Below are positions 38,047-46,271 of a DNA stretch of 64,000 nt, in pieces. The notes below the pieces were generated by a model, which saw only the letters and a program-made list of their open reading frames with translations, searched no databases and was not told the origin of the DNA. Source of the stretch: Alphaproteobacteria bacterium. GTDB lineage: Bacteria > Pseudomonadota > Alphaproteobacteria > MPNO01 > UBA2964. Where the stretch lies: positions 558,001-622,000 of the forward strand of contig WLWZ01000001.1 in assembly GCA_012103315.1 (NCBI GenBank). The letters run 5' to 3'. The position numbers were made by a program, and so were the translations under genes. How positions within the stretch are numbered: the first letter of the stretch is position 1; each line of letters begins with the position of its first letter.

Positions 38047-39087
38047 ATGACTTTTGTTAAAACAGGTATCGCTGCAGCAGCAGCGACTATGGCTCTGGCG
38101 AGCACGTCGTCAATTGCTATGGAAACGACATTGAAGGCCGTCACCGGACTTCAGCCAACAAACATCATCGCGCAGAGCTTTATCAAGACTTTCCTCGAGC
38201 CAGCAAATGCAGCAGGTAAAGGTATTCTACAGATTAAATATGTTGGTGGTCAGGAAGTAGTGCCGCCGCGGAAGGCCGCGGCTGCTCTTAAGCGTGGCCA
38301 GTTTGATATGTTGAGCTGCCCAACTGCTTATTACATTGGTACCGTTCCTGAGGGCTACGGCATTTTGGCATCAAACCAGGGTCCTAAAACTCTCCGCAAA
38401 AACGGTGGTTTTGACCTTCTGAAGAAGATCTATGCCGAAAAAGCGGGTTCACACTTGCTGGCATGGGGTGAGAGCATGACTTCTTACCACATGTATCTGC
38501 ATAGGGCTCCGAAAATGGGTAAAGACGGTATTCCTGATTTGACCGGATACAAAATGCGCGCAACTGGGACGTATCGTCCGTTGTTCCGTGCTCTCGGTGC
38601 CACGACGATTAACATCAAATCTTCTGAAGTGATCACTGCTATTCAGCGTGGTACGGTTCACGGCTATGGTTTCACCGACGTTTCGGTTGTTGCCATTGGT
38701 CTGGACAAGGCTACCAAGTACCGCATTATGCCAAACTTCTATCAGACCAACCAGGTTCTGACGGTTAATCCCGCAAGCTGGGCCAAGCTGACCAAGAAGC
38801 AAAAGGATTTCCTCAACGCGCAGGCGATCATCTATGAAACTGCTTCTGTGAAGTTTGTTGAGAAAAGCCGTTTAGCAGAAGAAAAGCAGCTTAAGAAATC
38901 AGGCGTTAAGGACGTTGTTCTTAAGGGTGCTGCAGCTGCCAAATATCTTTCCATCGCTCATGGTGAAATCTGGAAAGAGCTGAAAAAGCGGTCTAAGTAT
39001 CATGATCAGCTTAAGCCGCTGCTTTACGTAGAAGGCAAAGCCAACCGTCAGGTTGACACTGGTCGTATGCTCGACGAAAAGCGCTAA
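38047..39087 (+). CDS. TRAP transporter substrate-binding protein DctP (copy 1)
   Basis: 346 aa, signal peptide; KYVGGQEVVPPRKAAAALKRGQFDM...MRATGTYRPLFRALGATTINIKSSEVITAIQRGTVHGYG. Confidence 0.92.
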   Translation: MTFVKTGIAAAAATMALASTSSIAMETTLKAVTGLQPTNIIAQSFIKTFLEPANAAGKGILQIKYVGGQEVVPPRKAAAALKRGQFDMLSCPTAYYIGTVPEGYGILASNQGPKTLRKNGGFDLLKKIYAEKAGSHLLAWGESMTSYHMYLHRAPKMGKDGIPDLTGYKMRATGTYRPLFRALGATTINIKSSEVITAIQRGTVHGYGFTDVSVVAIGLDKATKYRIMPNFYQTNQVLTVNPASWAKLTKKQKDFLNAQAIIYETASVKFVEKSRLAEEKQLKKSGVKDVVLKGAAAAKYLSIAHGEIWKELKKRSKYHDQLKPLLYVEGKANRQVDTGRMLDEKR

Positions 39088-39127
39088 AATTTGATTGGTC
39101 CCTGGATAGGGGCCCGCTGATTTGAAG

Positions 39128-39162
39128 ACGGCGCCGGCCTTTGGGCTGACGCCGTTTTTTTT
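39128..39162 (+). terminator. Rho-independent terminator-like hairpin between the two dctP genes
   Basis: acggcg...cgccgt outer stem followed by an 8-T tract (gccgttttttttattc). Confidence 0.7.
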
Positions 39163-39335
39163 ATTCAAAACTCTTACGATGGCGAGCCCGTTACACCCTC
39201 GATGTAGAGCGGGTTTGACAACAAAAAAGAGACCGTTCAGTATGCCGCGGGTTGAATGATAAATTTGATACGGCGAGATTGTTTCTTTGCCGGTTGTTTT
39301 GTTTTTTTAATCACGAATGAATTGAAATTAGGGAG

Positions 39336-40382
39336 ATGATGATGATTACCGTAAAAACTGGTATAGGCGCGATTGCAGTTGCTGCAGTTGCCGTGGCCTC
39401 TACCGCAACCATTGCCGCTGAACGGACTCTGACGACGGTCACTGCTCTGCAACAGACCAACGTTCTCGCGAAATCTTATCTCAAGACCTTTGTTGGTGAA
39501 GCCAATGCCCTCGGCAAGGGCGTCATCCAGATGAAGTATCTCGGTGGTCAGGAAATTGTTCCGCCACGTAAGGCTGCTGCAGCGCTCAAGCGTGGCCAGT
39601 TCAATGTTCTCAGCGCGCCGACGGCCTATTACATTGGCACGGTTCCTGAAGGATATGGACTTTTGGCTGCCAATAAAGGGCCTCGTGCACTTCGTGCCAA
39701 TGGTGGATTTGCACTGCTTCAGAAAATCTATGCCGAAAAGGCTGGTGCCCATCTCCTTGCTTGGGGCGAGAACATGACGTCCTACAACATGTTCTTAGGC
39801 ATCAAGCCCAAGCTTGATAAAGATGGCCTGCCCAACCTTCAGGGCGTTAAAATGCGGGCGACTGGTACTTATCGCCCATTGTTCCGGGCCCTCGGTGCCA
39901 CGACTATTAACATCAAGTCGAGCGAGATCATTACTGCCATGCAACGTGGTACGGTACAGGGCTTTGGCATGACCGACACTTCGGTGATGGCGATTGGTCT
40001 TGGTCCAGTAATCAAGTATCGGGTGCAGCCTAATTTCTATCAGACGAACCAGGTCGTGACCGTTAATCTTGCTGTCTGGAAATCGTTGACCAAAGCGCAG
40101 AAGGCTTTCCTTGAGAACCTCGCGCTGCATTATGAGACCTCATCGGTTCTCTATGTAGAGCTCGAACGCCAGAAGGAAGAAATCCTTGTCAAGAAACAAG
40201 GCATCAAGGATGTTCAGTTGAAGGGAAAAACTGCACTGAAATATTTGGATATCGCTCATGCCGAGATCTGGAAAGAGCTTAAGACGCGTTCAAAATACCA
40301 TGACCAACTTAAGCCGCTTCTGTATACGCCTGGTAAGCCTGATCGCCAGATGGATCTGGGCGATACGCGTCTTAAACAGTAA
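39336..40382 (+). CDS. TRAP transporter substrate-binding protein DctP (copy 2)
   Basis: 348 aa; KYLGGQEIVPPRKAAAALKRGQFNV...MRATGTYRPLFRALGATTINIKSSEIITAMQRGTVQGFG; close paralogue of copy 1. Confidence 0.92.
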   Translation: MMMITVKTGIGAIAVAAVAVASTATIAAERTLTTVTALQQTNVLAKSYLKTFVGEANALGKGVIQMKYLGGQEIVPPRKAAAALKRGQFNVLSAPTAYYIGTVPEGYGLLAANKGPRALRANGGFALLQKIYAEKAGAHLLAWGENMTSYNMFLGIKPKLDKDGLPNLQGVKMRATGTYRPLFRALGATTINIKSSEIITAMQRGTVQGFGMTDTSVMAIGLGPVIKYRVQPNFYQTNQVVTVNLAVWKSLTKAQKAFLENLALHYETSSVLYVELERQKEEILVKKQGIKDVQLKGKTALKYLDIAHAEIWKELKTRSKYHDQLKPLLYTPGKPDRQMDLGDTRLKQ

Positions 40383-40417
40383 GCTTGTCTGCATACCGAC
40401 GATAAAAGGAAGATCCT

Positions 40418-40936
40418 TTGTTAGATACTTTCGATAATATGCTCGGGAAGACGAGCACGGCACTGTCTTGGTTTGCCTGTGCATTGATCCCCTGCATGTT
40501 CCTGATGATCACGATTGATGTGTCGATCCGGACTTTGGGTTATCGCCCACCGCTTTTCACATCTTCGGTCGTTGAGTATGCACTTCTCTATATGGCGATG
40601 TGCTCCGCACCGTGGCTTGTCCGCGAACGTGGACACGTCGTCATTGAGGCTATGGTGGCAATTATGCCGGACTCGGTCCGGCAGCCGCTTGCCAAGATTG
40701 TTTATCTCACCTGCGCCTTAGTTTCTTTCTTGTTTGCTTATTTGTGCTGGGGCATTTTCGCAGATTACTGGGTCGGCGGTGAATTGGATGTCCGCGGTGT
40801 CGATATGCCGTACTGGCTCCAGTTCCTGCCCCTACCGGCATGTTTTCTATTGATAGCGCTTGAGTTTAGTATGTATCTCATCGGTCTCCGGTCTTACTAC
40901 TCGTATGATCTCAGCGAAGTAAAGGACGGCGTCTAG
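40418..40936 (+). CDS. TRAP transporter small permease DctQ
   Basis: 172 aa, 4 TM, TTG start; VEYALLYMAMCSAPWLVRERGHVVIEAMV. Confidence 0.9.
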   Translation: MLDTFDNMLGKTSTALSWFACALIPCMFLMITIDVSIRTLGYRPPLFTSSVVEYALLYMAMCSAPWLVRERGHVVIEAMVAIMPDSVRQPLAKIVYLTCALVSFLFAYLCWGIFADYWVGGELDVRGVDMPYWLQFLPLPACFLLIALEFSMYLIGLRSYYSYDLSEVKDGV

Positions 40937-40938
40937 TC

Positions 40939-42252
40939 ATGGAATGGTATGAAGCTGGAGGCCTTCTATTAGGCTGTGTGGTTGCAGGGATGGCTTTGGG
41001 TTTCCCTGTTGCCTTTACTTTCATGATCACCAACGTGATTGGTATTTTCGTATTCTCTGGCGGTTGGCCCGTCTTACCTCAGATCGCCGACAACGCGACA
41101 AATCTGATTACCTCTTTCACTCTGTCACCAATCCCAATGTTTATTTTGATGGGATCGTTGTTTTTTCATACGGGGTTGGCAATCAGGGTCTTCGACGCCC
41201 TTGATAAATTACTCGGCAAAATTCCGGGTAGGCTTTGTTACCTGACGGTTATCGGTGGGTCATTATTCTCGACACTGACAGGGTCGACTATGGCTAATAC
41301 CGCCATGCTTGGGTCACTGTTGGTCCCGGAAATGACGCGGCGCGGCTACAGCAAGAAGATGTCCATGGGGCCAATTCTTGGTACCGGAGGGTTGGCGATG
41401 ATCATCCCGCCCTCTTCGCTGGGTGTTCTTCTGGCCAGTATTGCCCAAGTAGATGTTGGGCGTTTATTGATCGCCGGACTATTGCCCGGCTTGTTGTTGG
41501 CAACGCTTTATGCGGTGATGATTACTTTCCTACTCTGGAAAAACCCTGAATCAGCGCCAAGCTACGAAGTTGAGCCTTCTTCCTGGAAAGAAAAAACCTA
41601 TCAGGTTTGCGTGAACATTCTTCCGATGGGGCTCGTGGTCTTTATGGTCATTGGTTTTATCGTTCTGGGTTGGGCGACACCTTCTGAATCCGCATCGTTC
41701 GGTGTGGTGGGCGTTGTTATCCTCGCCTTGGCCCGTAGGGTGTTCACTTGGGATGCTTTTAAGACGTCATTGCAGGGCACGATACGTGTTGCCGGTATGG
41801 TGTTCTTCATTCTGATGAACTCAACGGTGTTTAGTCAGCTTCTGTCGATGTCGGGTGCCAGTCGTGGTCTTGTAGGCTGGGCAACTGGTTTTGAAGTCGC
41901 GCCGCTGCTGATCCTGACCTGCATGTTCCTGGTTTTGATTATGCTGGGCATGTTTATGGATCAGGTCTCGATGATGCTGATCACCGTGCCGATTTTCTAT
42001 CCGCTGGCAATTTCGCTCGGCTATGATCCGATCTGGTTCTCGCTGATCGTTCTGATGTCTCTTGAGATGAGCGCGACGACACCGCCATTCGGATTGCTGT
42101 TATTTATAATGCTAGGGATGGTCAAAGATACGACCTTGGGGGAGGTCGCGATGGCGGCGTTGCCCTACCTATTTTGTGACCTGGTCCTGATTATCATTCT
42201 CGTTATCGCACCCGGGGTGGCATTGTATTTGCCAAGCCTTATGGGGACTTAG
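40939..42252 (+). CDS. TRAP transporter large permease DctM
   Basis: 437 aa polytopic; GGSLFSTLTGSTMANTAMLGSLLVPEMTRRGYSKKMSMGPILGTGGLAMIIPPSSLGVLL. Confidence 0.95.
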   Translation: MEWYEAGGLLLGCVVAGMALGFPVAFTFMITNVIGIFVFSGGWPVLPQIADNATNLITSFTLSPIPMFILMGSLFFHTGLAIRVFDALDKLLGKIPGRLCYLTVIGGSLFSTLTGSTMANTAMLGSLLVPEMTRRGYSKKMSMGPILGTGGLAMIIPPSSLGVLLASIAQVDVGRLLIAGLLPGLLLATLYAVMITFLLWKNPESAPSYEVEPSSWKEKTYQVCVNILPMGLVVFMVIGFIVLGWATPSESASFGVVGVVILALARRVFTWDAFKTSLQGTIRVAGMVFFILMNSTVFSQLLSMSGASRGLVGWATGFEVAPLLILTCMFLVLIMLGMFMDQVSMMLITVPIFYPLAISLGYDPIWFSLIVLMSLEMSATTPPFGLLLFIMLGMVKDTTLGEVAMAALPYLFCDLVLIIILVIAPGVALYLPSLMGT

Positions 42253-42292
42253 GGGGAGGCAGGCGGAGTCCGTCTGCACACGTTAGAAGAAG

Positions 42293-42329
42293 ACGGTTCG
42301 GTGTAGATGCACCGGACCGTTTCTTTTTC
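42293..42329 (+). terminator. Rho-independent terminator after dctM
   Basis: acggttcggtg / caccggaccgt stem (11 bp with one G-U), loop tagatg, tail ttctttttc. Confidence 0.8.
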
Positions 42330-42341
42330 GAAAAGGCGCGG

Positions 42342-43580
42342 TTAAGCCACGTCTTCATCATCAAAAACGTCAAAGTCATCATCGTTGCCGAAGTCATTGA
42401 GGATCGGCTCCGGGCCTTTTTCTGCTACTGTCGCCCGTAGCCGATTACGGGTTTTGTCACCAAAAATGCCATCAACTTTGAGCGGAATGGCGTCGCGATC
42501 TACGTGGTTGAGTGTGGTCTGCAAACCTGAGACAGCATCCGGCATCGCCTTGTCGTCAGCTGAACCGAGGAATGCACCGACGACCTGTTTGATGCCGTCT
42601 GTAACAGGCAGGCCTGCGGGTGTTGAGGCTGGCGTGATATCGGACGGGAATGCTGGGTTGCTCTTCTGCCCATCAGCGAAGATACGCTCGTGGGCTGCGG
42701 TTAGAGAATTTTTTACCCTCTCCCGCCGTGGATCATTTGACAGCAAGGTGCCATTTGCACGGGTCAGGCGGTTTATTTCAGTTTCGGAGAGCTTGTCAGG
42801 AGATTTGGCAAGTATTTCTTCCAGGGTTTCTTTGCTTTGAAGAGCGGTCTGCTCAATTCTTTTTGCCGCGGGTGTTAAACGAGTTAAAGAGTTTCTGGGG
42901 TTGTTTAGCGGAATTCTTTTTAGGGTGCCGGTGGGTCGTTCTTCATTAGGCTCAACTTGAATTTTAGTTCTGGGTTTGGAGTCGTTCCGGTTATTTAGGG
43001 GGACGTGTTTGAGTATCCCGCCGAGCGTTTCGGTGGGCGGTCTTTTTGGTTTGATGCCTCCGGCTGGTTTAGAGAGGTCGTTATCTATTCCATGAAATTT
43101 ATTTAGGAATTCGTCTTCAGATATTATCTTTCTGACATCAATCTTTGAGCTTTCGAGTACCGCGCGGATGACCGAGTTACTATTTTGCCCCCGGAACTCA
43201 CTTGTCAAAATGTTCCGTTCCCCGTCTATCCGATCCTGATCGATGCTGAAGAGGTTGTAGTCAATATTGTTGTGATCAATTTCTTTGGCCCGTTTTGCCA
43301 TATTCTTCCATACCGTTTCCGGATCGCGACTTTTCAGATCGATCAATTTTGAATTGCGTGTTTCCGGCGTGTCTCCATCTTCATAAGCGTCTTCGGATCG
43401 GCTCAGTGGGATATCCGCTTGGACTTCGATTTTGCCAAAGGTAAGAGCTTCTGGTCCGCCGCGAATAACGCGTTCGCCACCTTTGCCATCACGGTAGACC
43501 AAGTAAGCATGTTGTTGGCCGGTGCGTTCATCAAAGGCCGGAGTGGATTCAAAATAGATACCTTCAGGAAGTTGTTGCAT
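42342..43580 (-). CDS. hypothetical protein with C-terminal peptidoglycan-binding-like segment and acidic tail
   Basis: 412 aa; N-terminal IYFESTPAFDERTGQQHAYLVYRDGKGGERVIRGGPE; central repeat GILKHVPLNN/GTLKRIPLNN; C-terminal LQTTLNHVDRDAIPLKVDGIFGDKTRNRLRATV resembles PG_binding_1; end FGNDDDFDVFDDEDVA. Confidence 0.7.
   Translation of the reverse strand: MQQLPEGIYFESTPAFDERTGQQHAYLVYRDGKGGERVIRGGPEALTFGKIEVQADIPLSRSEDAYEDGDTPETRNSKLIDLKSRDPETVWKNMAKRAKEIDHNNIDYNLFSIDQDRIDGERNILTSEFRGQNSNSVIRAVLESSKIDVRKIISEDEFLNKFHGIDNDLSKPAGGIKPKRPPTETLGGILKHVPLNNRNDSKPRTKIQVEPNEERPTGTLKRIPLNNPRNSLTRLTPAAKRIEQTALQSKETLEEILAKSPDKLSETEINRLTRANGTLLSNDPRRERVKNSLTAAHERIFADGQKSNPAFPSDITPASTPAGLPVTDGIKQVVGAFLGSADDKAMPDAVSGLQTTLNHVDRDAIPLKVDGIFGDKTRNRLRATVAEKGPEPILNDFGNDDDFDVFDDEDVA
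42900..43019 (-). repeat. internal protein-level repeat (G-x-LK-x-x-PLNN), two copies
   Basis: GILKHVPLNN (aa 188-197) and GTLKRIPLNN (aa 218-227) within the 42342-43580 product. Confidence 0.7.
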
Positions 43581-43616
43581 GTTGGGTTTTATTTCCTATT
43601 TAATAGAGGTGAAAAA

Positions 43617-43643
43617 ACCGCACGGCTATGCAACCGTACGGTT
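43617..43643. promoter_or_regulatory. hairpin / palindromic operator candidate in a divergent intergenic region
   Basis: Perfect 12-bp palindrome aaccgtacggtt (43632-43643) plus upstream arm accgcacgg (43617-43625) pairing 8/9 with ccgtacggt. Confidence 0.4.
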
Positions 43644-43674
43644 CAGGCAGTTTTAGACTTTTTAGAGGTGACTT

Positions 43675-44226
43675 ATGGCCCCAAAAGAATTGGAGGGACA
43701 AAATGATCAGGACATAGCCCGCAGTTTCGGAAGGCTTTGTTTGTACGTAGGATCCTTTGCGGTCGCGATGTTTTTAAACGGGATTGTTATCGCATGGGTG
43801 GATCGGCTGAATTTCTCCAACACCAACAGAGAAAATATTCTATTAGTGGTTGCGTTTATTATATATTTCGCTCTTGTGTTTTGTACGGTAACAATTTTCT
43901 GCATGGCTCGTTCTAAACGGCGTTTCGCAGCTGTATGGCATATGTCATTAATTACCAGCGTCTTAGTGTTTTTCTCAGTAGCAACTTTTGGTTATTTATT
44001 ATTATTCGCGGTAGGATTATCTGGAAGTTGGAATAACCCGAGCGTTATAGCTACTTTGATTGCAATACCTGCTCTTGTAGCAATATGGTGGTTCTATACC
44101 CTATCACAACTCTGGTTAGGACTGGCTTCCGATTGGCATGGGGCAACTAATGTGGCGTTTTTTGTTTTGCAGTCATTGGTTGGTGTGGTTTTATTGTTCG
44201 GGGTTATTGGAGCCCTATATTACTAG
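43675..44226 (+). CDS. hypothetical membrane protein (about 4 TM)
   Basis: 183 aa ORF with at least four hydrophobic segments, start next to an agaggtg RBS; AT-richer than its surroundings. Confidence 0.65.
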   Translation: MAPKELEGQNDQDIARSFGRLCLYVGSFAVAMFLNGIVIAWVDRLNFSNTNRENILLVVAFIIYFALVFCTVTIFCMARSKRRFAAVWHMSLITSVLVFFSVATFGYLLLFAVGLSGSWNNPSVIATLIAIPALVAIWWFYTLSQLWLGLASDWHGATNVAFFVLQSLVGVVLLFGVIGALYY

Positions 44227-44344
44227 CCAAATAAAGACCTGAGTGCCTAGAGCTTGGCCGATTGCGGTAATTATACCATAATCAACACAAATTTCAAAAT
44301 GAATAGGTATAGTTACCTAATTCAAAGTTGAATGGGTCGGATTT

Positions 44345-44920
44345 CTACACCAATCCATCTTCGCCTTTGATGTCCTTTGCTTCCAACCCTCCAACGCGGG
44401 CATTCAACTGGCCTCGATTGGCATAGCAGCAGATCACCGCTATTTCATCGGGTAGGGGCGCTTCGGGGATCATCACGGTCATGGTGTCGTAATGGGACCG
44501 CACGTACAGCGCATCTTTATGGGCGAGGGGCACATCAATGACCCCACCGGGTGCCATTCGTTTTGATGTTGAGGATATCCAGGCAACACCGCCATTTGCC
44601 GCTTCCCGCATCACATTGCCATAGATCGTTGTAACCATCGCCGAGCCATGCTGCTGTTCGCCAGAGGTACCAACAACGGATGCTTTGCCGTAGCTTTCCA
44701 TGGCGTACGGTTTCATGGCATCAGCGGCCATGTCGGTGATCTTTTTGCCAAGTGCCTCACTGGATTCGGTCAGAGATGACAGGTCTTCCTGATAGTCGGT
44801 GTTGGCAAAAGGGTTTTTGACTACAGCGATGACGGCAACCTTGCGCAACGGCATGTCAGCATCCTGCCCGGCTTCACTGAAAGTCTCCTCAACTGCAGTA
44901 ACAATCTTGCGGACATGCAT
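44345..44920 (-). CDS. amino acid synthesis family protein (DUF1185/PF06684-like)
   Basis: 191 aa; KVAVIAVVKNPFANTDYQEDLSSLTESSEALGKKITDMA...GKASVVGTSGEQQHGSAMVTTIYGNVMREAANGG. Confidence 0.85.
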   Translation of the reverse strand: MHVRKIVTAVEETFSEAGQDADMPLRKVAVIAVVKNPFANTDYQEDLSSLTESSEALGKKITDMAADAMKPYAMESYGKASVVGTSGEQQHGSAMVTTIYGNVMREAANGGVAWISSTSKRMAPGGVIDVPLAHKDALYVRSHYDTMTVMIPEAPLPDEIAVICCYANRGQLNARVGGLEAKDIKGEDGLV

Positions 44921-44935
44921 CGGGTGGCCTCCTCC

Positions 44936-46132
44936 TTAATGCGCAGCGCCAGAGAAATCGTATGGGATGTTGTTTCTGATAGTTCGAACCGTGCGGGTGG
45001 TTGGCGGTGTGTTACGGCTACGGCCAATGAACCTCGGTATACCATCTGTAATGACGGCACCAACGGCGGCTAGATCACCATGCTTGATAGCTTCCAGCGC
45101 TGTCTTCTTGCTGCCGCCGAGCGGTGCGTCGATCAACAGCACATCGGCATCTTTGCCGCGTTTGATAAAGCCGGAGTTGAGACGGTAAATTTCGGCAACG
45201 TTGCCTGTCGCAGCGGCAAGCATCCATTCTGCCGGGTAATCAGAGAGTGTGGCCATTTCGGTCACGGACTTAATCATGCCAAGCGGCATCACGCCGGTGC
45301 CAGTGGGTGTATCCGTCGCGATCAGGAATCTATCAAACTGATCATTCTCAACAGCAAGGTCGAGACACATCAGCGCGGTGCGGATGTTACCCGCCTGACA
45401 TATCTGCAATGCGATTTCAGTCTCATTGACGATCATCGGGAAGTCTTTGTCCGGCATCGCGATAGGGCCACCATTGATATGGAAAGACACATCAGGGCGC
45501 ATATCCATTAGATGCTTGCCGATGATCGGCGACGAACCGGGGATAGAGGCGCCACCGGTATGGCAGTTGACCAGCATACCTGCTTTTTGCGCCATCCTGA
45601 CCAAAGGTGTGTAATCAAACGGGGTCTTCACCGCGCCGAAGCCGGCCTTGGCAAACCAGATACCTTTCTTGGCAACTTCGTTGAAGTCTTTCTGGGTCAA
45701 GCCGGGCTCCAGAATGATGCAGCCGCCATAGACTCGTGAGCCACCGGGGCGGAGATTGTCAAAACTCTTCTTGGCGGCGACTGCGAGGGCCTTAACACCT
45801 TCTGGATCGGTGGGTCGTCCCGGCACATGTACTTCACTGGCAGAGAGGCAACTCGTTACACCACCATGGAGATAGCTTTCGATGAAACCGACGGTTTTTT
45901 GCCGTGGGGTATAATCGCCAAACGCAATGTGAACCTGTGAGTCGATTAGGCCGGGACAGGCTGTCGTCTTGTTGGCATCGACAACGACATCGCAGCTCTT
46001 CAACTCCGCCTTGCTGAGCGTGCCGATCTTTTTGATTTTACCTTTATCCATCAGGATAGAATCGCCCTTGGCAAAAGGTTTGCGCCAGTCTCCTGTGACG
46101 ATGGTTTTGATATTGACGATGGCTGTTTTCAT
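44936..46132 (-). CDS. amidohydrolase family protein (enamidase-like)
   Basis: 398 aa; ACPGLIDSQVHIAFGDYTPRQKTVGFIESYLHGGVTS...LVNCHTGGASIPGSS...FHINGGPIAMPDKD resembles enamidase of nicotinate fermentation. Confidence 0.82.
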   Translation of the reverse strand: MKTAIVNIKTIVTGDWRKPFAKGDSILMDKGKIKKIGTLSKAELKSCDVVVDANKTTACPGLIDSQVHIAFGDYTPRQKTVGFIESYLHGGVTSCLSASEVHVPGRPTDPEGVKALAVAAKKSFDNLRPGGSRVYGGCIILEPGLTQKDFNEVAKKGIWFAKAGFGAVKTPFDYTPLVRMAQKAGMLVNCHTGGASIPGSSPIIGKHLMDMRPDVSFHINGGPIAMPDKDFPMIVNETEIALQICQAGNIRTALMCLDLAVENDQFDRFLIATDTPTGTGVMPLGMIKSVTEMATLSDYPAEWMLAAATGNVAEIYRLNSGFIKRGKDADVLLIDAPLGGSKKTALEAIKHGDLAAVGAVITDGIPRFIGRSRNTPPTTRTVRTIRNNIPYDFSGAAH

Positions 46133-46271
46133 CTTCTCGGCTCCCTGATGTGAAGCGTGATTTTGTGGGGCGCGGGCGCGTGGGTCAAGCAGCGCCTTAC
46201 CTTGTTGGTACTTCAGGTCGCTGATATTCTCCGCGCCACGAAAATCACAAAATTAAACGGAGGCATTTATT

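Noticed and set aside
38047-40382. Nucleotide-level direct repeat across the two dctP genes
   Set aside because: Explained by paralogous genes; not a mobile element or recombination-site repeat.
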